From: an uncultured Pseudomonadota bacterium
GTDB lineage: Bacteria; Myxococcota_A; UBA796; GCA-2862545
Length of the DNA: 36,336 nt
Direction of reading: 5' to 3'
Assembly: GCA_937891875.1 (NCBI GenBank)
Contig: CALATR010000542.1
Span: forward strand, 1-36,336
The notes beneath the pieces are model-generated. The model saw only the letters and a program-made list of their open reading frames with translations, was not told the DNA's origin and searched no databases. The translations under genes were made by a program, and so were the position numbers. Positions 1 through 8,848 of the stretch are shown here, piece by piece (positions within the stretch are counted from its first letter, which is position 1; every line of letters begins with the position of its first letter).

Positions 1-695
1 GACGGGGCCCGGGAGCTCGCCGAAGCCGTCGGGGTCCCGGAAGACGCGTCGACCCCCGCCGGCGTCGCGGACGTGGACCTCGCCGGAGACGCGGAGGACG
101 GGTCGGCCGACGGAGAGGTGGAACTCGCCAGGGGAGCGGCGGTCGCGTCGACCCGCGGAGACGGGGAGGTCTCCGGGGACGCAGCAGACGCGCCGATCGA
201 CGGAGACGTCGGACTCACTGGAGACGGGACATCTCCCGCCGACGAGCTCGTGGGACTCGCGACACCATCGATAGGTCCAGCCCCACCCGAGTCCGCCGCA
301 CGCTCCCCAGAAGAGGTCCTCACCGTGCTCGACCGCGACGCCAACGACGGCGAGTCCGAGCCCGAGTCCGACCCCGAGTCCGACTTCAAGAACCCCGGCA
401 CCGCCAGCTCCGACCCCGCGACCCCCCACCCGCCGATGCTCGGCACGGTCTCGGTCGACGCCCGCAGCGAGACGAGGTCCTGCTCCGCCCTGAGCCACCG
501 CGCGAGTGATCCGCCTCCCCCGCCCACTCCCAGCCGCTGCCCTCCGTGCGCGCGCTCCCGTCGCTCGGCGCGCATGCTCTCCAGATCCACCGGCGGTCCG
601 GCGGACACGACCTCGCGGTGAAACGCGTAGGGGCCGCCGACCACGGGCACCATGGCCGCGGCCCCGGGGGCCAGCACCGGTGCGTGGCTACTCAC
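1..695 (-). CDS. Partial Ser/Pro/Thr/Ala-rich low-complexity protein in the contractile injection system operon; runs off the left edge
   Basis: Not in the ORF track. Manual minus-strand reading from GTG at 695 is open to base 1 (231 codons): MSSHAPVLAPGAAAMVPVVGGPYAFHREVVSAGPPVDLESMRAERRERAHGG...KSDSGSDSGSDSPS...SPETSPSPRVDATAAPLASSTSPSADPSSASPARSTS. Overlaps the upstream gene stop by 8 nt. Confidence 0.65.
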   Translation of the reverse strand, partial: MSSHAPVLAPGAAAMVPVVGGPYAFHREVVSAGPPVDLESMRAERRERAHGGQRLGVGGGGGSLARWLRAEQDLVSLRASTETVPSIGGWGVAGSELAVPGFLKSDSGSDSGSDSPSLASRSSTVRTSSGERAADSGGAGPIDGVASPTSSSAGDVPSPVSPTSPSIGASAASPETSPSPRVDATAAPLASSTSPSADPSSASPARSTSATPAGVDASSGTPTASASSRAP

Positions 696-1413
696 CTTCG
701 ATCATCTCGAGGTAGGCGCGCCGCCTGGTCTCGGACATGGCGAGGATGTGATCCTCGGTCCAGCCGTACGTCCGGGCGAGCACGTGCACCTCTTCCTGGA
801 TGCGGCGCGCGCTCATCTCGAGCTCGGTCCAGAGGTACGACACGGGCTCGAACACCGATCGGGTCTGGTGACCGCAGGCGGGGCACGCGAGGCGAGCGGC
901 GACGACCGTCCGGGGATCGAAGTCCTCGATGGCCTGACCCACCGCCGCAGCGACCTCGTCGTTCACCTCGAGCGCCCCGCCTCCGGTGTGCAGTCGCGCC
1001 ACCAGGTTGCGCCGCGCGTGCAGCGGATCGCCACCGTCTGCGGCGATGGCCGCGTCCACCGCGGCGATGTCCTTGGAGTTCGGCAGCCGGAAGTGGTGCT
1101 CGGAACCTCCGATCTCGACGACGAAGCCATCAGCCTCTGGACCGGGCAGCGCGAGCTGATCCGCGGTGAGGGTGAACTCCATCCACTCGCCGCACGACCC
1201 GCACGCCACGTGCATCTCGAACGTGGGTCCGAAGGTGGCCGCCCGCAGCGAGATCACCGCGGCATCGCGCGCGCCCAGGCACACATCGGCGAGCTCGTCC
1301 TGGGGGCGCGTCGGATCGGCCACGGCGAGCAGGGCAAGGCCGCGATCCACGTCGCTGCGCCCCTCGCCCCAGTCGACCAGCCGCACGATGTCCTTTCGGT
1401 TCAGGCCAGTCAT
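688..1413 (-). CDS. T4-type baseplate-like protein of a contractile injection system, with two CxxC pairs
   Basis: 241 aa directly downstream of sheath and tube genes; CGSC and CPAC pairs; C-terminal LWTELEMSARRIQEEVHVLARTYGWTEDHILAMSETRRRAYLEMI resembles baseplate proteins of tail-like systems. Confidence 0.7.
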   Translation of the reverse strand: MTGLNRKDIVRLVDWGEGRSDVDRGLALLAVADPTRPQDELADVCLGARDAAVISLRAATFGPTFEMHVACGSCGEWMEFTLTADQLALPGPEADGFVVEIGGSEHHFRLPNSKDIAAVDAAIAADGGDPLHARRNLVARLHTGGGALEVNDEVAAAVGQAIEDFDPRTVVAARLACPACGHQTRSVFEPVSYLWTELEMSARRIQEEVHVLARTYGWTEDHILAMSETRRRAYLEMIEGE

Positions 1414-1434
1414 GATGCGACCTCACCCCTCGGG

Positions 1435-1965
1435 TCAGGAGGGGTCGGTGAATGTCGGCTCGGTCGGCTCGGTGACGCTCTGGTCGCGATCCCAGCCCTC
1501 GCACTGGATCGTCAGCGACTGGATGGCGACCGCGTTGCCCTGGCCGTCGAGCTCGGGCATGGCGGTGAACTCAGAGGGCCAGCAGCGGTAGCAGTTGTAC
1601 GCGATGACCTTCTGCCCGGCGACGTTGTACATCTCGATCACGATGTCCTTCCGGAAGTCCCCGAGGGACACCTCCTGCCCCAGCGCCGAGCTGTTGGCGT
1701 AGTCCCAGACCTTGTTCGCCCACTGCTCGAAGGCGGGGTCGTGGGTGACGCCGCGCTCCAGGGTGATGGGCTCCCAGTCGGTCTGACCGATGGACTTGCG
1801 GACCGTGCTGGGATCGCCTCCGGCCCGGTGCTTGACCACCTGGGTGGTCTTCTTGAGCGCACTGACCTTGGAGATCCCTGCGACGTACTTGCCGTCCCAC
1901 TTCACCTTGAACTTGAAGTTCTTGTAGGGGTCGACGCGCTTTGCATTGGCGGTGAACTCTGCCAT
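1435..1965 (-). CDS. Contractile injection system inner tube protein (gp19/Afp1-like)
   Basis: 176 aa: MAEFTANAKRVDPYKNFKFKVKWDGKYVAGISKVSALKKTTQVVKHRAGGDPSTVRKSIGQTDWEPITLERGVTHDPAFEQWANKVW, characteristic tube-protein pattern; immediately follows sheath. Confidence 0.92.
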   Translation of the reverse strand: MAEFTANAKRVDPYKNFKFKVKWDGKYVAGISKVSALKKTTQVVKHRAGGDPSTVRKSIGQTDWEPITLERGVTHDPAFEQWANKVWDYANSSALGQEVSLGDFRKDIVIEMYNVAGQKVIAYNCYRCWPSEFTAMPELDGQGNAVAIQSLTIQCEGWDRDQSVTEPTEPTFTDPS

Positions 1966-1972
1966 GTCAACC

Positions 1973-3772
1973 TCAAGCCGCCTGGCCGGCGATCTGCTGG
2001 AAGTAGAGGATCACGAACTCGGCCGGCTTCAGCGGGGCGTAGCCGACGACGACATTGACAATGCCGAGGTTCTGGTCGTTGGGGGTGGTGGTGCTGGCAT
2101 CGCAGTGGACGAAGAAGGCGTCCTTGGCGGAGCCCCCCGCGAATGCGCCCTGGCGGAACAGGTCCGCCATGAAGTTGCCGATGGAGAGCCGAAGCTCGGC
2201 CCACAGCGGCTCATCGTTGTTCTCGAACACGGCCCAGCCGGTACCGCGCTGGAGCGAGACCTCGATGAAGTCCAGGACCCTTCGGACCTGGAGGTACTTG
2301 AAGTCGTCGGACAGCACGTCGGCGCCACGCATGGTGCGTGCACCCCAGACGATGGGCCCGGTCGCGGGGAAGGAGCGCAGGCAGTTGATGCCGCGCTGGT
2401 TGAGCACGCCGTTCTCGACGTCGGTGAGCGTCTTGGACAGGCCGGCAGCCCCGACGATTCCGGACTCGTAGCCCGCGGGTGCCGACCAGACGCCCTTCAC
2501 CGAGTCGGTGCGCGAGTAGATCCCCGCCATCGCTCCGCAGACCGGAGCCCGCCGAGGGAAGCCCCCCCGGAGCGGATCGCGGCGCATCATGCGCGGGAAG
2601 TACACCGCAGCGAACCGCGCGCTGTCGGCCCCCGCGCTGATCCCGAGGTCCTTCGCGAAGGTCTCCGCGGTCACGGATCCAGGGTCGTCCTCCCACGAGT
2701 TGGGCGCATCGACCACCAGGATCGCCCGGCGCTTCTCGCAGAACGCGACCGCCTCGGTGTAGACCTCCGGATTGGTCTGGCCATCGACGTCGTCATCCGG
2801 CGGAATGCAGACGATGTTGACCATGTCCACGCGCTCGAGGTGCTCGAAGCCCTCGGTGAACATCTCCACCGTGAGCACCTCGCTGTCCTTGCCCTTCTGC
2901 GGGGTCTTCGGCGGGTCGCCGTCCACCAGCCGCGCCATCAGCGACTTGTGCTGGAGCAGGTTGCCGATGTACCGCTCCCCCGCCTCCGGAATGACCGAGA
3001 CCGATGGATAGACCTCCTTCATCTCGCGACCATCGGGACCGATGACCGACAGCGTCAGGTTGAACAGGTCGCCCGCGTCCCACTCCGGATTGGCGAAGCG
3101 ACTGCGCACCATGTCGGTGATGCCGTCGGTGTCGACGATGTAGGTCATGCCATTGGCCCAGGTGCCCGGGTTGGCGGCGACCAGGTTCAGCTGCATGGTG
3201 CCCTGGAGCTCGGAGAGCTCGGCCTGAGCCTCTTCGACGGCGACATTCGCCTTCTCCAGGTTCTCCTCGAGCTTCTTCAGCGCCTTGGTGGACTTGGTCT
3301 TGTCCGCGTTGGAGGCGTCGCTGGCCTGCAGCTTCTTGTCCGCCTCCTTCGCGGCGTCGTAGTCCTTCTGTGCCGAAGCCTGCGCCGTCTTCGCCGTGTC
3401 CAGCGCGTCCTGGGCCTTCTTGAGGTCGGCGTCGGACGCGGGCTTGAAGCCGTCCTCGGCCTTGCGCTCCACGGTGGCGACCGCAGGCGCGGTGTCGCCC
3501 TCGAACAGGCGCACGATGATCGCCTGGGTGCCGCCGTTGAGGAAGAAGTCCTCCACCGCGTACGTCAACGCGTGGTTCCTGGAGAGCCCGCCGAAGAGCT
3601 TGACGAAGTCCTCGAAGGACGTGACCGACGTCGGTACGTCCACCGGGCCGCGTGCGGTCCGTCCCAGGAACGCGGTGATGGAGGTTGCGACACCGACCAC
3701 GGTGCGGTTGCCGCTCGGGACCTCCTGGACGTATACGCCAGGGGCGGTGAGCGGAGGACGTACGAAAGCCAT
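1973..3772 (-). CDS. Contractile injection system sheath protein
   Basis: 599 aa: N-terminal PLTAPGVYVQEVPSGNRTVVGVATSITAFLGRTARGPVDVPT; C-terminal INCLRSFPATGPIVWGARTM...YLQVRRVLDFIEVSLQRGTGWAVFENNDEPLWAELRLSIGNFMADLFRQGAFAG, canonical sheath motifs. Confidence 0.95.
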   Translation of the reverse strand: MAFVRPPLTAPGVYVQEVPSGNRTVVGVATSITAFLGRTARGPVDVPTSVTSFEDFVKLFGGLSRNHALTYAVEDFFLNGGTQAIIVRLFEGDTAPAVATVERKAEDGFKPASDADLKKAQDALDTAKTAQASAQKDYDAAKEADKKLQASDASNADKTKSTKALKKLEENLEKANVAVEEAQAELSELQGTMQLNLVAANPGTWANGMTYIVDTDGITDMVRSRFANPEWDAGDLFNLTLSVIGPDGREMKEVYPSVSVIPEAGERYIGNLLQHKSLMARLVDGDPPKTPQKGKDSEVLTVEMFTEGFEHLERVDMVNIVCIPPDDDVDGQTNPEVYTEAVAFCEKRRAILVVDAPNSWEDDPGSVTAETFAKDLGISAGADSARFAAVYFPRMMRRDPLRGGFPRRAPVCGAMAGIYSRTDSVKGVWSAPAGYESGIVGAAGLSKTLTDVENGVLNQRGINCLRSFPATGPIVWGARTMRGADVLSDDFKYLQVRRVLDFIEVSLQRGTGWAVFENNDEPLWAELRLSIGNFMADLFRQGAFAGGSAKDAFFVHCDASTTTPNDQNLGIVNVVVGYAPLKPAEFVILYFQQIAGQAA

Positions 3773-4052
3773 GGTTCACCCCTGTTCAGTGGAGAACGAC
3801 ATCGAGAATGGGCCCGGAACCATCCGCCCGAGGCGCTCCCCGCTTGTAGCAGACGACGCCGTTTCAGTCCGTTTCATGAAAAGGTATTCCGTCACTTACG
3901 GGCAGACCGAGGCCACTCGGTACCCTTGCGCTCGACCGGTCGCGGCGCATCGCCCGAAACGGCGCACGAACCGCCGCCGCCATCGCGGGTCGAACCTGCA
4001 CGTCCCTGCAACACCGCCCCCGTCCCGCGCGTACACCCACCAGGAGGTGCCC

Positions 4053-4310
4053 TTGGCTCGCCACAGCAACGCCGTCGCCGTCGGACTCGAAGTCGTCCCC
4101 GGCTTCCTCTTCCAGACGTTCGGCATCGGCCACATGTACGCCGGTCGCTTCGGCGCCGGCCTGGCGATCATGATCACCTACTGGGTGCTGCAGGCGATCA
4201 ACGTGCTGCTCATGGGGATCTGGGTCGGCTTCGTGACCGCCCCCCTGACCTGGCTCGCCTTCACCATCTTTGCGCCGACCAACGTGCTCGACAGCTCGGC
4301 GCGACCCTAG
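4053..4310 (+). CDS. Small two-TM membrane protein (TM2-domain-like)
   Basis: TTG start 5 nt after AGGAGG (4042-4047); LARHSNAVAVGLEVVPGFLFQTFGIGHMYAGRFGAGLAIMITYWVLQAINVLLMGIWVGFVTAPLTWLAFTIFAPTNVLDSSARP (85 aa). The ATG ORF in the track (3396) starts antisense to the sheath. Confidence 0.7.
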   Translation: MARHSNAVAVGLEVVPGFLFQTFGIGHMYAGRFGAGLAIMITYWVLQAINVLLMGIWVGFVTAPLTWLAFTIFAPTNVLDSSARP

Positions 4311-6718
4311 CTCCCCGGCGCGACCGGACCCAGCTCCTCGCCGTCCAGCACCCGCCGGACGACCCGGGCCAGGTGCGCGATGGTGAAGGGCTTCGCGACC
4401 GATGCGCCCACGCCCGCCGCGCGCAGCTCGGACGCAGAATAGACGTTTCCGAACCCCGAGATCAGGACGATCCGCAGGTGGGGCGCGAGCACGCGCAGCC
4501 GGCGGGCGAGCTCGACGCCGGTGAGCCGCGGCATGGTGTGGTCGATCACGGCGAGATCGTACGCGCCGGGCCGCCCCTGGACCTCGACCAGCGCCTCGTT
4601 CGCGGACAGCCGGGTGGCGACGTCGAACCCGAGCGGCGCGAGCCCCTCCCGCACCACGGCCGCCACCTCGGGCTGATCGTCGACCACGAGCACCCGCGCG
4701 CCGTGCCCCTGCACCGCGGATGGCTCGTGCAGCACGGGGCCCGACGCGTCCTGGGCGTCGGCGGTACACGTCGCGGGCAGGCGCACGACCACGTTGGTGC
4801 CGTGGCCGGGCTCGCTGTGCAGCTCGATGGTCCCGCCGAGCCGCTCGACGAGGCCGCGCACGACGGACAGGCCGAGCCCGGTCCCCTGCCCCGCCGCCTT
4901 GGTCGTGAAGAAGGGCTCGAACACCCGCTGCTGGATGGCGTGGGGAATGCCGCTGCCGGTGTCGCGCACGACCAGCTGCAGCTGCTCCTCGCCCGCGAGC
5001 AGGCTCGCAGACACCCACAGCTGACCTCCCGCGGGCATCGCCTGCACGGCGTTCGTGCACAGGTTCGACGTGATCTGGTAGAGGTCGGTCGGGTGGGCGA
5101 CAACCGCGCCGCAGTCGGTGTCGATGTCCAGGCGGATGTCCACCGAGGCCGGAGCGGCGGCGCGGATGAACTGCAGGGTCTCCCGGAGCAGCGGCGAGGC
5201 GGGGACCGGTGCTGGCGGAGCGCCGGGCTCGGTGCGGCTGAACTGCAGGAGCTGGGCCACGAGCCGCCGCGCCCGACCGGCCGCGAGCAGGATGCCCCGC
5301 AGCTCGTCGGCGAGCTTGCCCTCCTCGCCGACCTCGGTCAGCGCGAGATCCGCGTAGACCAGGATCGGTGTGAGCAGGTTGTTGAAGTCGTGGGCGACAC
5401 CGCCGGCGAGCACGGCGAGGGACTCCAGACGCTGGGCGGCGCGCATCCGCTCTTCCTGTTGCCGCCGAGTGGTCACGTCCTGCCCGATGGCCTGGTAGCC
5501 GCGGACCGAGCCGTCGTCCTCGAAGAAGGCGCGCAGGGTCCACGCGACCAGCTTGTCCGGTCCTTCGCCGATGATCACGTGATGCTCGTAGTGCACGACC
5601 GGCTGATCCGGCTCCAGGCGCTCCAAGGCGTCGCGCAGCACGTGGCGCTCGTCGGCGGGCACGAAGTCGAACGCGGTGGCGCTGCCCGACAGCAGCTCCG
5701 CGCCGACCTCCTGGATGATCGCCTCGTTGGCGAACACGATGATGCCGTCTCCGTCAGCGCGCATGATGTAGCCGGGCTGGTCGTGCACCACGGCCCGGTA
5801 GATCGCCTCGTTCTCGTCGAGCGCCCGGGTCATGGCGAGCCCGGGGCGCAGGTCGAGCGCATGCACCAGCACGCTCGCGCGCTCCCCCTCCCCGACCCGG
5901 CTCAGGGACAGCTGCACCGGCACCGGTCGCTCGTGGGCGTCGACCGCGTTCTGCTGCCCATGAAGCCGGACCACCGTGCCGGCGTCGCCCTCCATGACCT
6001 GCTTCAGCCCCCCCCGCACGAGGTCGGGGAACCAGCGCGCCACCGGCGACCCCACCAGGTCCGCGTCGGTCGCGGCGAGGAGCGTCGACGCCTGGCGGTT
6101 GACCCGCAGGACCCGGGTCGAGGCGTCGAGCATGAGGATGGCCTGGGGCGAGGTCTCCGCCATCGCCTTCAGCGCGTGCTCACGCTCGCGGTTGTCGCGA
6201 TCGGCCAGGGCCAACGCCACGAAGTCTGCGATCGACCCCGCGAAGATCCGCTCCGCCTCCGACCACGGCCGCACCTCGCCGAGCTGCTCGTGGCAGACGA
6301 CGCCGCGCAGCTCCTCGCGCAGGTAGATCGGCGCGTCCAGCAGGCTGCGGATGCCCAGCGGGACCAGGTAGGGCTCGGCGAGCTCCCGGGTCCGCGGGTC
6401 GTTCACCGCGTCCTCCACCGCGAGGGAGCGCGATCCTCGGAGCTGCTCGAAGTAGGCGGGGAACTCGGAGCGCGACAGCACGTCGCCACCGGCGTGGCGG
6501 TCGGTCTCGGCGATGTACATGTCCTCGCAGCGCATCGCCTGGCCCGACGCATCGGTCAGCCACACGCCGACGCGATCGACGCCCAGGGTGCGCGCGGAGA
6601 TCTCCACCACCCGAGCGAGCTGCTCGGCGAGCGGCACCGCGCCCTCGCGCCGCAGCATGGCGAGGCGCAGCAGCGCGGCGTTTCCCTCGGCGAGCGAAGT
6701 CGGCTCCGCCACCTTCAT
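4307..6718 (-). CDS. GAF/PAS hybrid sensor histidine kinase with C-terminal receiver domain
   Basis: 803 aa: GAF-like N-terminus, PAS regions, GGVAHDFNNLLTPIL H-box, ATPase motifs DTGSGIP and GTGLGLSVV, receiver ARVLVVDDQPEVAAVV...DLAVIDHTMPRLTGVEL. Confidence 0.93.
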   Translation of the reverse strand: MKVAEPTSLAEGNAALLRLAMLRREGAVPLAEQLARVVEISARTLGVDRVGVWLTDASGQAMRCEDMYIAETDRHAGGDVLSRSEFPAYFEQLRGSRSLAVEDAVNDPRTRELAEPYLVPLGIRSLLDAPIYLREELRGVVCHEQLGEVRPWSEAERIFAGSIADFVALALADRDNREREHALKAMAETSPQAILMLDASTRVLRVNRQASTLLAATDADLVGSPVARWFPDLVRGGLKQVMEGDAGTVVRLHGQQNAVDAHERPVPVQLSLSRVGEGERASVLVHALDLRPGLAMTRALDENEAIYRAVVHDQPGYIMRADGDGIIVFANEAIIQEVGAELLSGSATAFDFVPADERHVLRDALERLEPDQPVVHYEHHVIIGEGPDKLVAWTLRAFFEDDGSVRGYQAIGQDVTTRRQQEERMRAAQRLESLAVLAGGVAHDFNNLLTPILVYADLALTEVGEEGKLADELRGILLAAGRARRLVAQLLQFSRTEPGAPPAPVPASPLLRETLQFIRAAAPASVDIRLDIDTDCGAVVAHPTDLYQITSNLCTNAVQAMPAGGQLWVSASLLAGEEQLQLVVRDTGSGIPHAIQQRVFEPFFTTKAAGQGTGLGLSVVRGLVERLGGTIELHSEPGHGTNVVVRLPATCTADAQDASGPVLHEPSAVQGHGARVLVVDDQPEVAAVVREGLAPLGFDVATRLSANEALVEVQGRPGAYDLAVIDHTMPRLTGVELARRLRVLAPHLRIVLISGFGNVYSASELRAAGVGASVAKPFTIAHLARVVRRVLDGEELGPVAPGS

Positions 6719-6804
6719 CGGGCCTCCAGCGAGCGACCGCGAAACGGCCGTTCCCCGCGTCTAACCCTCCGTCGAGCAGGTGACGTGCATGCGGGAGGGC
6801 GGGC

Positions 6805-7734
6805 TCACGGCTGGATGGAGCGCGGCAGGGTGTCGGCGATCTGCTGCAGGGCGGCGTCGAGGTCCTCCGTGGTGCCCACGAAGAAGAACTCGCCGTCCCC
6901 CTGGACGATGAGGCGCATGAAGTCGTTCGCCTCGCGGAGCGACACCACCCACACGTGGATGCCGTCCGCCGCCCATCCCTCCTGGGCGATCGCGACGGAG
7001 GCGGTCTTGATCTCGTCGATCGTGTGGGGGGCCGGCCCCTCGAAGACCTCCCAGCGGGTCTCCACGTAGCCGATCTCGTCGCGGACCTGGGACGGGCGCA
7101 GGTTGATGGGCTGGCCATCGGTGATCAGCACGATGGCGCGGTAGTCTTCGGGAGACGTCTCCCGGACCAGGACCTCGCGGGCGAACGCCAGCGCCACGCT
7201 GTGGTCGGTGCCCTGCTCGCCGTCGTACTCGCGCGGCATGTGCGGGCGCGGGCCCTGGTCGGAGGCGAACGGGGCCTGGGCCCGGATCCGAGAGGCGGTC
7301 TCGATGCGCGACCAGGACATGGCCAGGTCCACGACCTCGCCGGGCTCGCCGTGCAGGCGGGTGAGCGGTGTCCACAGCAAGGCGAAGCGGTAGTAGAAGA
7401 CAACCATGCCGACGCGATCGTCTGGGCCCTGGAGCAGCCCCAGGGCGTGCACCAGCCGCCTCGTGCTGTCCACGACCAGTGGGAGCTCGCGCTCGAAGGA
7501 GCCGGAGACATCGAGCGCCACGACAAGGTGGGCCGCCCTTCCCGTCCGCGGCGTGACCAGCACCGGCGGAGTGAACTCCACCGGCGGCGCCGTGGGCTCT
7601 GCCGCGACCGTCGGCAGACCCGCGCCTCCTGGCTCCTCGACCGCCAGATCGGACGCCGCGTCCACCGCCACGGTGGCTTTGGTGCACCCGACCAGCACCG
7701 CCGCCACCACGATCCACCCGCAGACAATCCGCAT
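6805..7734 (-). CDS. VWA-domain lipoprotein
   Basis: 309 aa; lipobox VLVGC; MIDAS-like VVALDVSGSFERELPLVVDSTRRL; AIVLITDGQP. Confidence 0.88.
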   Translation of the reverse strand: MRIVCGWIVVAAVLVGCTKATVAVDAASDLAVEEPGGAGLPTVAAEPTAPPVEFTPPVLVTPRTGRAAHLVVALDVSGSFERELPLVVDSTRRLVHALGLLQGPDDRVGMVVFYYRFALLWTPLTRLHGEPGEVVDLAMSWSRIETASRIRAQAPFASDQGPRPHMPREYDGEQGTDHSVALAFAREVLVRETSPEDYRAIVLITDGQPINLRPSQVRDEIGYVETRWEVFEGPAPHTIDEIKTASVAIAQEGWAADGIHVWVVSLREANDFMRLIVQGDGEFFFVGTTEDLDAALQQIADTLPRSIQP

Positions 7735-7802
7735 GCTTCCCCCGTTGTTCGGAGGCTAGCACGCGGATCCTGGCCGGGCGGGAGGCGCCCGGCCGGCCGG
7801 CC

Positions 7803-8771
7803 CTACCTCGACGCCAGCTGATCCTGGAGCCTGACCTCGTCCGCGGCCCGGGTGCGCAGGCGCACGGACAGGGTGCGCGGCGCCGGGCGGCTCAGCATGC
7901 CGTTCGCGTCCGCGGCCAGGGCGATGGCCGTGTCCAGGTCGCCCTGGGACTCCGCCGCGACCGCGAGGTTGAACAGCGCCTTGCCCCGCTGCCGGGGGTT
8001 GCCGGTCGACGCGACGTGCTCCCAGTGCGCGGTCGCCCCGCTCCAGTCGCCCGCCTTCGCCGCCCGGATCCCGGCGCGCAGACCCCGATTCGTGCCCAGC
8101 AGTCGGCGGCTCTCGGCCCTCCAGGTCGGCGAGATGCGCGCGGCGTAGGCGAGCGCGGTGCCGTCCGCGATGTCGCTGGCCAGCTCGTTGTTGAGCACCA
8201 TGTCCAGCGCGGTCGAGCCCACGTTGACGCCGTTGCCGCCGGCGTACATCCGCTCGCTGTCGAGGATCGCGCCGTTCTCGGCGTCGTAGACCCTCCAGGT
8301 AGCGACCGCACCGGTCGAGCGCACCGCCCCGTTGGCGCCGCCGTCGGTGTCGAACGACTCCAGCGCGATGATCGCGTCACAGACGTTCAGGCACAGCTGG
8401 CGGGCGGCCCTGGCGCTCATCGCCTTGTCCCACAGGCTGGCCTCGACGGCCTTGCGCCCGACGGGCACGGACACCACCTCGAAGCGCGGCGAGGCGCGCA
8501 GCTGGTCGACCATGGTCTGCACCGCCTGGCGGGCCGCGTCGCGATCGGCGCGGATGCCCTCGCCGGTGACGGCAGCCTCCAGGGTGCCCAGCAGGGCCTG
8601 GCCCGCGTTGGCGGAGCCGCTCCGGTCGATGACTGCGACGCGGACGATGTCGCCGGGCAGGGGAGCCTCGGCGGGGTGCAGCACGTCGACCGTCACGCGG
8701 GCGGCCTGGGCTGCGGTGGACGTGGCCATGGCCACGGGGACGATCAGGGCAAGGGCGGTCAGGGTCCGCAT
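7803..8771 (-). CDS. Secreted hypothetical protein with C-terminal TPR-like region
   Basis: 322 aa; signal peptide MRTLTALALIVPVAMATSTAAQA; C-terminal KALFNLAVAAESQGDLDTAIALAADA. Confidence 0.75.
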   Translation of the reverse strand: MRTLTALALIVPVAMATSTAAQAARVTVDVLHPAEAPLPGDIVRVAVIDRSGSANAGQALLGTLEAAVTGEGIRADRDAARQAVQTMVDQLRASPRFEVVSVPVGRKAVEASLWDKAMSARAARQLCLNVCDAIIALESFDTDGGANGAVRSTGAVATWRVYDAENGAILDSERMYAGGNGVNVGSTALDMVLNNELASDIADGTALAYAARISPTWRAESRRLLGTNRGLRAGIRAAKAGDWSGATAHWEHVASTGNPRQRGKALFNLAVAAESQGDLDTAIALAADANGMLSRPAPRTLSVRLRTRAADEVRLQDQLASR

Positions 8772-8848
8772 GGCATCCTCCAGCTCTGCCCCTGCTGACG
8801 GCCGGGCTGGCGGGTCTCTTCGGCCCGTGGCATTCCGTGACCGATCGC

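Noticed and set aside
73-621. 182 aa plus-strand ORF
   Set aside because: Low-complexity D/G/E-rich; the minus frame is open across the full stretch, coupled to the injection-system operon, and more plausible.
1946-7069. 1707 aa plus-strand ORF
   Set aside because: Antisense to sheath, histidine kinase and VWA genes with clear family motifs; low-complexity R/G/H/D/V composition typical of a high-GC shadow ORF.
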